A DNA stretch of 64,000 nt from Pandoraea fibrosis (GCF_000807775.2 NZ_CP047385.1:558001-622000), one strand, 5' to 3'. Positions 7,564-16,613 are shown, numbered from the stretch's first letter. The notes: generated from the sequence alone by a model not told the origin. A program made the numbers and translations.

Positions 7564-8196
7564 ATGAGTACAGAAGTGAGTGCCGGACGCACGGGGAACC
7601 CCGCCATCGATCCGATGCAACGACGCCGGGCGAGGCGCATGCTGGTGCTGCTGTTCGTGGTGTGTGCGGCGCCGGCAGTGGCGGCGTATCTGATGTATTT
7701 CGTCTTCAAGCCGCAGGGTGGCACGTCGGCCTACGGGAAGCTGATCGAACCGCAGCGGCCGCTGCCCGCGCTGGTGGTGCGCGACGACGAGACGGGCGCG
7801 ACGCTGCCGTTGTCGTCGCTCAAGGGCAAGTGGCTGATGATCAGCGCCGATACGGCAGCCTGTGACGAGAATTGCGTGAGCAAGCTCTTCTACATGCGGC
7901 AGATCCGTGTGTTGCAGGGCAATGAGCGAACGCGTGTCGAAACCCTGTGGCTGGTGACCGACGATGCCCCGGTGGCCGACAAACTCGATGCGGCGTATGA
8001 AGACACGCGTCGCCTGCGGGCCGACCCGGTCGCACTGGCGTCGTGGCTGCCCACACAGGACGGCACCGGCCTGCGCGACCACATCTATCTGGTCGATCCG
8101 TTGGGCAACCTGATGATGGCGTTCCCGAAGAACGCCGATCCGGGCAAGATCAAGAGCGATCTGTCGCGACTGCTCAAGTGGTCGGGGACGGGTTGA
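7564..8196 (+). CDS. Membrane-anchored Sco-like thioredoxin-fold protein
   Basis: 210 residues. A single N-terminal helix ('MLVLLFVVCAAPAVAAYLMY', about 26-45) anchors a periplasmic thioredoxin-like domain. It lacks the standard Sco 'CPDVCP' but keeps C100-x3-C104 ('TAACDENC') and H173 in 'RDHIYLVDPLGN', positions equivalent to the copper ligands of Sco1 ('CPDVC' and 'DHTAGIYVFDPNG' in the Sco protein at 10519). It lies between SURF1 and ctaA. A role in copper or thiol chemistry of the CuA or heme steps is inferred. Commonly annotated only as a membrane protein of cytochrome oxidase clusters. Confidence 0.75.
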   Translation: MSTEVSAGRTGNPAIDPMQRRRARRMLVLLFVVCAAPAVAAYLMYFVFKPQGGTSAYGKLIEPQRPLPALVVRDDETGATLPLSSLKGKWLMISADTAACDENCVSKLFYMRQIRVLQGNERTRVETLWLVTDDAPVADKLDAAYEDTRRLRADPVALASWLPTQDGTGLRDHIYLVDPLGNLMMAFPKNADPGKIKSDLSRLLKWSGTG

Positions 8197-8271
8197 GGGG
8201 CACGCCCCGCAATGTAGACGAGACCGCGCGCGTTGGCGCACGGGACATGACGAAGAACTGACGTAAAACCG

Positions 8272-9459
8272 ATGCTTTACCTTCTGGAACTGGGCTTCAT
8301 CGGCCTGTGTATTGCGGTACTGCCGCTCGCCTGGGTGCTATTGCGCCGGGATGCGAACAAGTACCGCAAACTGGCCTGGGTGACGACCTTTCTCACGCTT
8401 GATCTGATCATGTTCGGCGGTTTCACGCGGCTCACGGACTCGGGCCTCGGGTGCCCCGACTGGCCGGGTTGCTATGGCACGTCGTCGCCGTTTGCCGCGC
8501 ACGCGGACATCCACGCCGCGCAGTCCATGCTGCCGACCGGTCCGGTGACGTTCGTCAAAGCGTGGATCGAGATGATCCATCGGTACTTCGCCATGTCGGT
8601 GGGCGTACTCATCATCGTGCTGATGGTGATGGCCTGGGTGAAGCGACGCGAACTGAAGCAGTCGCCCTGGCTCGCGACATGGCTTTTCCTTCTCGTGTGT
8701 GTGCAGGGCGCGTTCGGCGCATGGACCGTCACGATGAAACTTCAGCCGGTGATCGTCACCACACATTTGATGTTGGCGCTTACTCTGCTAGGGTCGCTTG
8801 CCTGGCTGGCATCGCGTCAGATGCCGCTTGCGAGTGTTGCGGCGGATCCGGGGGCGCTGCGCTGGCGTTGGGCGGCGCTGATCGGACTGGCGCTGCTGGT
8901 GTTCCAGATTGCGCTCGGTGGCTGGGTGAGTACCAACTACGCCGTGCTGGCGTGTACCGAGTTCCCCACCTGTCAGGGGCAGTGGGTGCCGCCGATGGAC
9001 TTTCACAACGGCTTCAAGCTTTGGCGCGAGCTGGGCAAGACAGCCGGTGGCGAAGTGATTCCGATGGACGCGCTCGTGGCGATCCATTGGGTACACCGGA
9101 CGTTTGCGGTGGTGGTCGTGGCGTATCTGGCGTGGTTGGCGATCCAGCTGCGGCGTCATGCCACGCTCAGAAAACCGTCTATTCTGGTATTGATGCTGGT
9201 GTTCGTGCAATTCGCGACGGGATTGTCGAACATCGTTTTCCAATGGCCGCTGCTCAACGCTATCGCTCATAACGGCGGGGCGGCCGTCCTGCTGCTGCTG
9301 CTCGTTATGTTAAACTACCGCATTCGCGCCGCTAGAACGGCGGCGTCCATTGCGGCCGGCCTGACAGATCAGGCAGACCTTCCGGCCCGCCAGAAGCCCC
9401 TCCCGTCAGCGGAGTCGGCTACCGAACCACTCGCTGGCGCCCCGACTGGCTCGGCATAG
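8272..9459 (+). CDS. ctaA: Heme A synthase (COX15/CtaA)
   Basis: 395 residues with about eight membrane helices. It shows the COX15 motif 'FGGFTRLTDSGLGCPDWPGC', heme-ligand histidines in 'EMIHRYFAMSVG', 'VTTHLMLAL' and 'IHWVHRTFAVV', and 'GGWVSTNYAVLACTEFPTC' with a second Cys pair. It oxidises the C8 methyl of heme O to give heme A for the aa3 oxidase. The last 45 residues are polar and poorly conserved. ctaB follows after 18 bases, so heme O and heme A synthases are co-transcribed. Confidence 0.95.
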   Translation: MLYLLELGFIGLCIAVLPLAWVLLRRDANKYRKLAWVTTFLTLDLIMFGGFTRLTDSGLGCPDWPGCYGTSSPFAAHADIHAAQSMLPTGPVTFVKAWIEMIHRYFAMSVGVLIIVLMVMAWVKRRELKQSPWLATWLFLLVCVQGAFGAWTVTMKLQPVIVTTHLMLALTLLGSLAWLASRQMPLASVAADPGALRWRWAALIGLALLVFQIALGGWVSTNYAVLACTEFPTCQGQWVPPMDFHNGFKLWRELGKTAGGEVIPMDALVAIHWVHRTFAVVVVAYLAWLAIQLRRHATLRKPSILVLMLVFVQFATGLSNIVFQWPLLNAIAHNGGAAVLLLLLVMLNYRIRAARTAASIAAGLTDQADLPARQKPLPSAESATEPLAGAPTGSA

Positions 9460-9477
9460 CGCATTGCCTCTGAGTGT

Positions 9478-10383
9478 ATGAAAAGCACGACCCTTCCCCA
9501 TCCGCCGTCTAGCCGTATCGCACAATACTGGGCGTTGACCAAGCCCCGTGTGACGCAGCTCGCCGTCTTCTGCGCCGTTATCGGCATGTTCCTGTCCACG
9601 CGCGGCATGGTGCCGTGGCAGGTGCTGATCGGTGGCACCATCGGTATCTGGCTCCTCGCCGGCTCCGCCTTTGCTGTGAACTGCCTGATCGAACAACGCG
9701 TCGACGCGCTCATGCGCCGAACGGCGTGGCGTCCCTCCGCGCGCGGCGAGATTGCCCCGTGGCAGATCATCGTCTTCTCGACGATTCTGGGCGCGGCCGG
9801 CATGGTGGTGCTCTACACGTTCACCAACGCGCTCACGATGTGGCTCACGCTGGCCACGTTCGTCGGCTATGCGCTGATCTACACCATCATCCTCAAGCCT
9901 TCCACGCCGCAGAACATCGTGATCGGCGGTGCGTCGGGGGCGATGCCGCCGGCACTCGGCTGGGCCGCCGCCACCGGCGCCGTGCCTGCCGATGCGTGGA
10001 TTCTGGTGCTCATCATCTTCGTCTGGACGCCGCCGCACTTCTGGGCGCTCGCGCTCTACCGCCGTCAGGATTATGTGAATTCGGGCCTGCCGATGCTGCC
10101 GATCACGCACGGCGAGAAGTACACGCGTCTGCAGATCCTGCTTTACAGCGTGGTGCTGTTCGCCGTGTCGCTGCTGCCGTTCGCCCATCGGATGAGCGGG
10201 TATCTGTATCTGGTCTCGGCGGTGGTGCTCTCGGGCATCTTCCTGGGCTATGCGGTCAAACTGTGGCGTCACTATTCCGACGAGCTCTCGCGTTCGATGT
10301 TCCGCTACTCGATCGTCTACCTGTCGCTGCTGTTCGCGGCACTGCTGATCGATCATTACGTTCAGATTTTCCTGCTCGGCTGA
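9478..10383 (+). CDS. ctaB: Protoheme IX farnesyltransferase (heme O synthase)
   Basis: 301 residues, UbiA prenyltransferase superfamily, about nine membrane helices. The first Asp-rich motif is N68-x3-E72-x3-D76 ('[12 protein letters not shown]'), followed by the heme O synthase sequence 'RRTAWRP'; the second is in '[12 protein letters not shown]' and '[18 protein letters not shown]'. It attaches farnesyl to heme B to make heme O. Begins 18 bases after ctaA. The symbols ctaB and cyoE are both used for this enzyme; the location in an aa3 locus favours ctaB. Confidence 0.95.
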   Translation: MKSTTLPHPPSSRIAQYWALTKPRVTQLAVFCAVIGMFLSTRGMVPWQVLIGGTIGIWLLAGSAFAVNCLIEQRVDALMRRTAWRPSARGEIAPWQIIVFSTILGAAGMVVLYTFTNALTMWLTLATFVGYALIYTIILKPSTPQNIVIGGASGAMPPALGWAAATGAVPADAWILVLIIFVWTPPHFWALALYRRQDYVNSGLPMLPITHGEKYTRLQILLYSVVLFAVSLLPFAHRMSGYLYLVSAVVLSGIFLGYAVKLWRHYSDELSRSMFRYSIVYLSLLFAALLIDHYVQIFLLG

Positions 10384-10518
10384 CGCCGGGCGGTCACGGG
10401 GCGGCGTCGGCCGCCGTGGTGTGAGTCACGAAGACAGGCGCGTTACGGTATTCTTGGCCGGCGCGCCTGTTGTATTTTCGGAAGCCATTTTTTCCATACG
10501 TTCTGGGGTCATTCGTTC

Positions 10519-11121
10519 ATGAATCTCGCTGTCATCTGGTTGCGTCGTGCGATGTTGTTGATGGGACTCACCGTGCTGCTCGCCGCGTGTGGCAAGGCAG
10601 GACCGTCGTTCCAGAGCCTGGATATCACCGGAAACAAGGAGTTCGCGCAGGACTTCTCGTTGCAGGACCCGCAAGGCAAGACACGCACGCTCGCCGACTA
10701 CAAAGGCCGCGCGGTCGTCATGTTCTTCGGTTACACGCATTGCCCCGACGTCTGCCCGACCACGATGGCAGAACTCAATCAGGTCATGCAGAAGCTCGGT
10801 ACGGATGCGCAACGCGTCCAGGTGCTCTTCGTGACCGTCGATCCGCAACGCGACACGGCGGAACTGATGGGCCAGTACGTGCCGGCGTTCAACCCGGCGT
10901 TCGTCGGCCTGCGCCCGGCCGACGAGGCGGCGCTCAAGGAAGTCACGAAGTCGTTCCGCGTGGTGGTCAACAAGGTGGAAGGCTCGACGCCGAACAACTA
11001 CACCATCGATCACACCGCCGGTATCTATGTCTTCGATCCGAACGGTCAGTTGCGCCTGTTCATGCGCCCGGACGAACCGGTCGATGCGATGGCCAAGGAT
11101 TTGCAGACGTTGCTGAGCTGA
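10519..11121 (+). CDS. Sco-family copper chaperone lipoprotein
   Basis: 200 residues. A lipoprotein signal ends in the lipobox 'LLAAC' with C24. The Sco thioredoxin fold carries the copper ligands C75 and C79 ('THCPDVCPTT') and H165 ('YTIDHTAGIYVFD'). Sco proteins deliver or reduce copper for the CuA site of CtaC. Last gene of the oxidase locus, followed by a strong terminator at 11159. An AAGCC-rich gap of 135 bases separates it from ctaB, so it may have its own promoter. Confidence 0.93.
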   Translation: MNLAVIWLRRAMLLMGLTVLLAACGKAGPSFQSLDITGNKEFAQDFSLQDPQGKTRTLADYKGRAVVMFFGYTHCPDVCPTTMAELNQVMQKLGTDAQRVQVLFVTVDPQRDTAELMGQYVPAFNPAFVGLRPADEAALKEVTKSFRVVVNKVEGSTPNNYTIDHTAGIYVFDPNGQLRLFMRPDEPVDAMAKDLQTLLS

Positions 11122-11158
11122 ATGCGTTGAGTCGCAGGACAGGCGGTTGCAGCACAAA

Positions 11159-11186
11159 AAAATCGCGCCCCACGGGGCGCGATTTT
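11159..11186. terminator. Strong bidirectional terminator between sco and cydX
   Basis: AAAATCGCGCCCC (11159-11171) pairs with GGGGCGCGATTTT (11174-11186); a run of A before it and T after it mean that it can end both the oxidase transcript (+) and the cyd transcript (-). Confidence 0.9.
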
Positions 11187-11211
11187 CATTTCTACCTGCT
11201 GCGGGTCAGGA

Positions 11212-11328
11212 TCAGCTGTCTTCCTGACTGCGGCGTTCGAGGTCGTCGTGCGCTTCGAACCACATCACGTTGATGATGCCGAACGCGAGCGCGAGGCCGA
11301 GGCCGAGAATCCAAGAGAAGTACCACAT
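11212..11328 (-). CDS. cydX: Cytochrome bd oxidase small subunit CydX
   Basis: 38 residues: 'MWYFSWILGLGLALAFGIIN' then 'VMWFEAHDDLERRSQEDS'. The N-terminal 'MWYFSWILG' and a single membrane helix are diagnostic of CydX/CbdX, which stabilises the heme site of the CydAB complex. ATG at 11328, with AGGAG eight bases upstream that overlaps the end of cydB (gap 15 bases). Last gene of the cyd operon. It is too short to be picked up by a simple length cut-off. Confidence 0.92.
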   Translation of the reverse strand: MWYFSWILGLGLALAFGIINVMWFEAHDDLERRSQEDS

Positions 11329-11343
11329 GTCGCGACTCCTTGA

Positions 11344-12486
11344 TCAGTACATCGTGTGCGGGTTGTCGTTGACCGTCTCGATCGTCACGCGGCCACGAAT
11401 CACGCGATACACCCAGCCGGTGTAGAGCAGGATGATGGGCAGGAAAACGATCACGGCGATCAGCATGATTTGCAACGTGAGCTGGCTGGACGTGGCATCC
11501 CAGACCGTGAGGCTGCTGCCCGGCGACGTGGCCGAGGGCATCACGAACGGGAACATCGAGAAGCCGGCGGTGAGGATGATGCCGGCCATCATCAGGCCGG
11601 TCACGACGAACGTCCAGGCATAGGCGCGGCTGGTTGCAAGCAGGGCCGCGAGCAGGGCGCACAGACAGGCCACCACCGGCGCCGCGATCATCCACGGATA
11701 GGTGTGGTAGTTCGTGAGCCACAGGCCGGCGCCGGTCGTGACTTCCTTGAGCAGCGGGTTGGCCGGCGAGTCGGTCGGCCCCATCTGCGTGATGGCGAAG
11801 CCGTCGACGTGCGTGGCGACGAGCACACCCGCCACGATGAACAGCAGCAGTGTGCCCAGCGCGGTCAGGCGCATGATGCGCCCGGCGCGCTCGGCCACGA
11901 CCGGATCGGCCTTCATGCGCAGGTGTGCGGCGCCATGCGTGAGCAGCATCAGTAGACTGACCAGACCGCACAGCAGGGCGAACGGGTTGAGCAGGGCCCA
12001 GAACGAGCCCGTGTACGTCGAGCGCATGGTGTTGTCGAAGGAGAACGGCAGCCCCAGCAGCAGATTGCCGAAGGCCACGCCGAATACCAGCGACGGCACC
12101 ACGCTACCGACGAACAGCGCCCAATCCCACGAATTGCGCCAGCGTGCGCTGGGCAGCTTGTTGCGGTAGTCGAAGCCGACCGGGCGCAGGAACAACGCAA
12201 AGAGCACCAGCAGCAGTGCCCAGTACAGGCCGGAGAACGCCGCAGCGTAGACGAGCGGCCACGCGGCGAACATCGCTCCGCCTGCCGTCACGAACCACAC
12301 CTGGTTGCCTTCCCACGTTGGGGCTACGGTGTTAATGATGACGCGGCGCTCCGCGTCGGTCTTGCCGAGGAAAGGCAGCAGCGTCGCCGTGCCCATGTCG
12401 AAGCCGTCGAAGAAGGCGAAGCCGATCAGCAGCACGCCGATGAGCACCCACCAGATCAGCTTGAGTACGGTGTAATCGATCATCAT
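11344..12486 (-). CDS. cydB: Cytochrome bd ubiquinol oxidase subunit II
   Basis: 380 residues with about eight or nine membrane helices. The start '[20 protein letters not shown]' and the following '[20 protein letters not shown]', then '[20 protein letters not shown]', are CydB hallmarks. It pairs with CydA to form the quinol oxidase core used at low oxygen. It begins 21 bases after cydA and ends 15 bases before cydX. Upstream there is a GGGAG about ten bases before the first ATG. Confidence 0.96.
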   Translation of the reverse strand: MMIDYTVLKLIWWVLIGVLLIGFAFFDGFDMGTATLLPFLGKTDAERRVIINTVAPTWEGNQVWFVTAGGAMFAAWPLVYAAAFSGLYWALLLVLFALFLRPVGFDYRNKLPSARWRNSWDWALFVGSVVPSLVFGVAFGNLLLGLPFSFDNTMRSTYTGSFWALLNPFALLCGLVSLLMLLTHGAAHLRMKADPVVAERAGRIMRLTALGTLLLFIVAGVLVATHVDGFAITQMGPTDSPANPLLKEVTTGAGLWLTNYHTYPWMIAAPVVACLCALLAALLATSRAYAWTFVVTGLMMAGIILTAGFSMFPFVMPSATSPGSSLTVWDATSSQLTLQIMLIAVIVFLPIILLYTGWVYRVIRGRVTIETVNDNPHTMY

Positions 12487-12507
12487 GATGTCGTGTCTCC
12501 CTGACGA

Positions 12508-14112
12508 TCAGACCGAAGTCGCCGCACGGTCGCCGGCGATGGCGGTACCGTTCGTGCCTTCTGTCTCGAAGTGGTAGCGGCCGGTGTGCAGCGACGACGG
12601 GCCGAGCTTGACGTACTTCACCATCAGGAACATTTCAATGATGAGCAGCGCGGTGTAGAAGATGATGAAACCCGCGAGGCTCATATACAGGTCGCTTGCC
12701 GAGAGCGACGACGTCGAGAGGTGCGTCGGCAGAATGCCGGCGATGGTCCACGGCTGACGGCCCACTTCGGCCACGATCCAGCCGAATTCGGCGGCCAGCC
12801 AGGGCAGCGGAATCGCCCAGACGGTCCAGCGCAGGAACCAGGCCGAACGCGGCTTGAGCAGACGGCGGCGTGCGCACAGCCAGAAGGCCCACAGGAAGGT
12901 GAACAGGAACAGGAAGCCCAGTCCAACCATGATGCGGAACGACCAGAACACGGGCGCCACCGGCGGGATCGTGTCGTTGGCCGCCATGTGGATCTGCTCC
13001 GGCGTGGCGTCGACCACGTTCGCGGTGTACTTCTTGAGCAGCAGGCCGTAGCCGAGGTCGTCCTTGTACTTATCGAACTCGGTGCGCACGGCCGGTGACT
13101 TGTCGCCGCTGCGCAGCTTCTCGAGCGCCGCGAAGGCGATCATGCCACGCCGGATGTTCTCCTTATGCTCATCGCGCAGTTGTGTGAGGCCGATCACCGG
13201 GGTGTCGACCGAGCGCGTAGCGATGAGGCCCATGGCCCAGGGAATCTTCACCGCGAAGTCGGTGCGTTCTTCCTTCTGGTTCGGCAAGCCGAACAGCGTG
13301 AACGAGGCAGGCGGCTTGGCCGTTTCCCACTCCGCTTCAATGGCGGCGAGCTTGACCTTCTGCACTTCGCCGGTGGTGTAGCCCGATTCGTCACCCAGCA
13401 CGATGACCGACAGCGTCGAGGCCAGACCAAAACCGGCCGCCACCGCGAACGAGCGCAGTGCGAACGGTACGTCGCGGCGTTTGAGCAGGTACCACGCCGA
13501 GATGCCGAGCACGAACATCGCGGCGGTGACATAACCGGCCGAGAGCGTGTGGACGAACTTCACCTGCGCCACCGGGTTAAAGATCACTTCCCAGATGCTG
13601 TTCAACTCCATGCGCATGGTCTCGTAGTTGAAGTGCGCCCCGACCGGATTGTTCATCCAGCCGTTGGCAACGAGAATCCACAGCGCCGAGAGGTTCGAGC
13701 CCAGCGCCACGGCAAACGTGGTCGCAAGGTGGCTAATGCGCGAGAGCTTGTTCCATCCGAAGAAGAACAGGCCGACGAACGTGGCTTCAAGGAAGAACGC
13801 CATCAGACCTTCGATGGCGAGTGGCACACCGAAGATGTCGCCGACGTAATGCGAGTAGTAAGCCCAGTTGGTGCCGAACTGGAATTCGAGCGTAAGACCC
13901 GTGGTCACGCCCATCGCGAAGTTGATCAGGAAGAGCTTGCCCCAGAACTGGGTCATGTCCTTGTAGATCTGCTTGCCGGTCATCACGTAGACCGACTCCA
14001 TGATGACAAGCAGCCAGGACAGCCCGAGTGTGAGCGGGACGAACAGGAAGTGATACAGCGCCGTTATGGCGAACTGCAAGCGCGAGAGGTCAACGACTTC
14101 GCTACTGATCAT
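12508..14112 (-). CDS. cydA: Cytochrome bd ubiquinol oxidase subunit I (E. coli-like, long Q-loop)
   Basis: 534 residues. Carries heme ligands in 'LQFAITALYHFLFVPLTLG' (near the start) and the mid-protein helices, the quinol motif 'EVGRQPWTIAGILPT', and a long Q-loop including 'KLAAIEAEWETAKPPASFTL' and 'ATRSVDTPVIGL', which matches E. coli CydA rather than the short-loop CioA type. ATG at 14112 is preferred over GTG at 14121: AAGG lies eight bases before it. The start overlaps the end of cydP by 11 bases, which ties the two genes together. Confidence 0.96.
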   Translation of the reverse strand: MISSEVVDLSRLQFAITALYHFLFVPLTLGLSWLLVIMESVYVMTGKQIYKDMTQFWGKLFLINFAMGVTTGLTLEFQFGTNWAYYSHYVGDIFGVPLAIEGLMAFFLEATFVGLFFFGWNKLSRISHLATTFAVALGSNLSALWILVANGWMNNPVGAHFNYETMRMELNSIWEVIFNPVAQVKFVHTLSAGYVTAAMFVLGISAWYLLKRRDVPFALRSFAVAAGFGLASTLSVIVLGDESGYTTGEVQKVKLAAIEAEWETAKPPASFTLFGLPNQKEERTDFAVKIPWAMGLIATRSVDTPVIGLTQLRDEHKENIRRGMIAFAALEKLRSGDKSPAVRTEFDKYKDDLGYGLLLKKYTANVVDATPEQIHMAANDTIPPVAPVFWSFRIMVGLGFLFLFTFLWAFWLCARRRLLKPRSAWFLRWTVWAIPLPWLAAEFGWIVAEVGRQPWTIAGILPTHLSTSSLSASDLYMSLAGFIIFYTALLIIEMFLMVKYVKLGPSSLHTGRYHFETEGTNGTAIAGDRAATSV

Positions 14113-14416
14113 GGCGGACACCTTGACTTGGGGTGGGGGACTGCGCTTCGACGGCTTGCGGCCCGATCAGGGCGCGAGCCACGACGTCCGGCGGCAACTG
14201 CATGTGCCTGGCCATCGGGGCGTCGAAGAACGCGTGCTTCAGAATGAACAGGAGTGCTACCTTGATCGCGAGAACGATCAGGATTTCGATCATGAAACGG
14301 GAAGGGCGGGTGCGCCAGCGCGTGATCAGCCAGGCGACGATGGCGGCGCTGCGCGACGCCGCGACGGGCGCGCTCGGCGCGGGAGGCTTCAGACTGCTAG
14401 GAGAGTGGGTGTCCAT
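14102..14416 (-). CDS. cydP: Cytochrome bd oxidase putative small subunit CydP
   Basis: 104 residues. A proline- and alanine-rich N-terminal part is followed by one membrane helix ('MIEILIVLAIKVALLFILKH') and the short conserved sequence 'AFFDAPMARHMQLPPDVVAR', ending near 'ALIGPQAVE'. This layout and the position directly before cydA match the proteins named CydP in betaproteobacteria. ATG at 14416 with AGGAG a few bases upstream (CCAGGAGCC on the minus strand). The 11-base overlap with cydA makes it the leading gene of the operon cydP-cydA-cydB-cydX. Confidence 0.8.
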   Translation of the reverse strand: MDTHSPSSLKPPAPSAPVAASRSAAIVAWLITRWRTRPSRFMIEILIVLAIKVALLFILKHAFFDAPMARHMQLPPDVVARALIGPQAVEAQSPTPSQGVRHDQ

Positions 14417-14743
14417 CCGTGACGGCTCCTGGCGTCGAAAGTCGTGGTGTTGGGAACAGCGTCGACTTCCGGCGCATTTTGCCTTATCGCTTGAAAATGT
14501 CAAACCGCGGAGCGCGGGGGCGGATGACACGCAAGTGACGCTGGTTCGAGGCGAATCCGCCATCACGAAAGATGGCCGACGAGAAGCGAGTTCGAGACAA
14601 GGTCGGGCGCGGCGAACGGCCCCCGGGCCGTCCTTCGCACGTAGCATGGCCACGTACGAGCCGATTCTATCGACCGGTCGCGCAGGCGACCTTGCGATGC
14701 ATCAAGTCCGGCGCAAATGAGTCGTGAACTTTCGAAGTCCAAT
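14417..14743. other. Promoter region upstream of the cyd operon
   Basis: About 330 bases between cydP and the rpoH terminator with no supported gene. It must contain the cyd promoter, but I could not identify a convincing one. TTGA-N5-TCAA at 14491-14503 resembles an FNR site but has the wrong spacing. Confidence 0.5.
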
Positions 14744-14772
14744 GAAAAAGCCCCGTGAATCTCACGGGGCTT
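14744..14772 (-). terminator. Terminator of rpoH
   Basis: AAGCCCCGTGA (14748-14758) pairs with TCACGGGGCTT (14762-14772), loop of 3. Read on the minus strand the stem is followed by TTTTTC, so it ends the rpoH transcript. Confidence 0.9.
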
Positions 14773-14855
14773 CGGTGTCGGTGATGATCGACCGACGGTG
14801 ATCCGGCAGGGTCTGTGGCAATTTGTCGCGTTGCCGCCCCCACCCGATCAAGGCA

Positions 14856-15794
14856 TTACGCGTAGGCTTGCAACGCGCCTTTCATCTTCTTCATGGCGGC
14901 GACTTCGATCTGACGGATGCGCTCGGCAGACACACCGAACTCGTCGGCCAGTTCATGCAACGTGGCGCCACCGCTGCCGTCGTCGGCGACCGACAACCAG
15001 CGCGCTTCGATGATGCGGCGGCTGCGCGGGTCGAGGCGGCCAAGCGCGGTTTGCAGGCCGTCGCTTTGCAGATGGTCACGCTCGCGCGCGGCGATCACGG
15101 CGGTCGGCTCCTGATGCGAGTCGGCGAGGTACGCGATGGGGGCGAAGCTCGGGCTATCGCTATCGTCGCTGTGCCCTTCGAGGGCGATATCGCCACCCGA
15201 CATGCGCGTTTCCATCTCGACGACGTCTTCGCGCTTCACATTCAGATCGCGGGCGACCTGGTCGATCTCTTCCGGCGTGAATGCCTGCAGGCCCTGCTTC
15301 TGGCTGCGCAGATTGAAGAACAGCTTGCGCTGAGCCTTGGTCGTGGCGACCTTGACCGTGCGCCAGTTGCGCAGCACGTATTCGTGAATCTCGGCCTTGA
15401 TCCAATGCATGGCGTACGACACGAGTCGCACACCCTGAGTGGGATCGAAGCGCTTCACGGCCTTCATCAGGCCGATGTTGCCTTCCTGGATCAGGTCGGC
15501 GTGCGGCAGCCCATAGCCGAGGTAATTGCGCGCGATCGAGACCACCAGACGCAGGTGCGAGAGCACGAGCTGGCGGGCGGCATCGAGGTCGTCGCTTTCC
15601 CGCAGGCGTTTGGCGAGCGACTGCTCTTCCTCGGCGGTGAGCAGGGGAATGCGGTGGACAGCCTGAATATAGCTGTCGATATTGCCCAGACTGCCCGGCA
15701 GCATCAATGCCGACGGGGCGAGAGCAAGGGCACGAGAATTCGGCGCCGTGCCGGTGGCCGGCGTCGTCGGATGCAAAGTGGCGGCAGTACTCAA
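14856..15794 (-). CDS. rpoH: RNA polymerase heat-shock sigma factor RpoH (sigma-32)
   Basis: 312 residues. Region 2 (about 78-147) has 'LVLSHLRLVVSIARNYLGYG' and 'LIQEGNIGLMKAVKRFDP'; the RpoH box 'QRKLFFNLR' (155-163) distinguishes it from other group sigma factors; region 4 ends in the HTH 'LHELADEFGVSAERIRQIEV'. It directs RNA polymerase to heat-shock promoters. The start is TTG at 15794, chosen because AGGAG at 15803-15807 is eight bases upstream and the protein has family N-terminal form; no ATG fits in frame. A perfect CIRCE operator covers its promoter (15830-15856), implying HrcA repression. Confidence 0.96.
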   Translation of the reverse strand: MSTAATLHPTTPATGTAPNSRALALAPSALMLPGSLGNIDSYIQAVHRIPLLTAEEEQSLAKRLRESDDLDAARQLVLSHLRLVVSIARNYLGYGLPHADLIQEGNIGLMKAVKRFDPTQGVRLVSYAMHWIKAEIHEYVLRNWRTVKVATTKAQRKLFFNLRSQKQGLQAFTPEEIDQVARDLNVKREDVVEMETRMSGGDIALEGHSDDSDSPSFAPIAYLADSHQEPTAVIAARERDHLQSDGLQTALGRLDPRSRRIIEARWLSVADDGSGGATLHELADEFGVSAERIRQIEVAAMKKMKGALQAYA

Positions 15795-15826
15795 GTGGTG
15801 GACTCCTGGTTAGCCTCTGGGAAAGC

Positions 15827-15856
15827 ATTTTAGCACTCTCTTCAGATGAGTGCTAA
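15827..15856 (-). promoter_or_regulatory. rpoH promoter overlapped by a perfect CIRCE operator (HrcA site)
   Basis: TTAGCACTC-N9-GAGTGCTAA at 15830-15856 is identical to the CIRCE consensus. On the minus strand TTAGCA (15856-15851) and TAAAAT (15832-15827), 18 bases apart, form a plausible sigma-70 promoter, so bound HrcA would cover it. Transcription would start about 25 bases before the rpoH TTG. Confidence 0.88.
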
Positions 15857-16016
15857 AGACGTTAGAACCCTTACCGGGCGGGAAGTTTCCGCCGTCTCGG
15901 GGTTTTCCAGCACCCCCCGAAAAACCGGAGAAGTCACTGGCGCAAACGTCGCATGGATGGTGTAAATTGCAACCCAAGTCGCGAGCGTTTGGGGTCGGCG
16001 AAGACGGGAGGTCAAC

Positions 16017-16400
16017 ATGGCGGGAAAGCACATTGACGTAGTGCGCGAGCGCGAATCCGCGCGTTTCGACGCAATGGTTGAGGGGGACGTCGAACAACTC
16101 GACGCGCTCCTGGCAGACGGCCTTCACTACGTTCATTCAAACGGCAAACGCGAAACCAAGCGCGAATTCCTCGACGCCCTGACCTCGGGCCGCCGTCGAT
16201 ATCTGGACATCGATATCCGGGCGCAAGAACTCCGACAGTTTGGCGACACCGTGGTCGTTACCGGCAAGCTCAAGATCGAACTGGAAACCGCGACCGGCTC
16301 GCTTGAGTCGCAAATGGCCTATACGGCGGTCCACGTGCTCGAGGCCGACGAATGGCACCTCATCTCATGGCAGGCGACCCGCATGGCGTCGGCCGAATGA
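16017..16400 (+). CDS. NTF2-like (SnoaL/DUF4440) family protein
   Basis: 127 residues. Pattern of an NTF2-like cone fold: N-terminal helix 'RERESARFDAMVEGDVEQLD' with 'ALLADGLHYVHSNGKRETKR' after it, strands 'VVVTGKLKIELE' and a C-terminal 'WHLISWQATRMA', as in DUF4440 proteins of unknown substrate. GGGAGGT about five bases before the ATG makes the start secure. It is divergent from rpoH across a 222-base gap that includes the CIRCE element, so heat control of this gene is possible but not shown. Confidence 0.75.
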   Translation: MAGKHIDVVRERESARFDAMVEGDVEQLDALLADGLHYVHSNGKRETKREFLDALTSGRRRYLDIDIRAQELRQFGDTVVVTGKLKIELETATGSLESQMAYTAVHVLEADEWHLISWQATRMASAE

Positions 16401-16613
16401 ATCGTCGGTCGTCTGCCGGCGGACCCGACGGCTATCTCGTCCGGTACTCACCGGACGTCCTCTCCGAACAGAAGATTTGATGTGTTTTGGGACAAATTGT
16501 TCCGGAAAATATTAAATTTATCGAATTCCGGTAGATTTTCGTACTTTACGAGCTAATCGAGTCGTTTTGCGGCCGAATATCGCTCGAATCGCCAATGGCG
16601 GCATCATTTCCGT

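Noticed and set aside
14491..14503. FNR-like TTGA-N5-TCAA in the cyd upstream region
   Set aside because: The consensus needs TTGAT-N4-ATCAA (six bases between TTGA and TCAA); here there are five, so the symmetry is off by one base.
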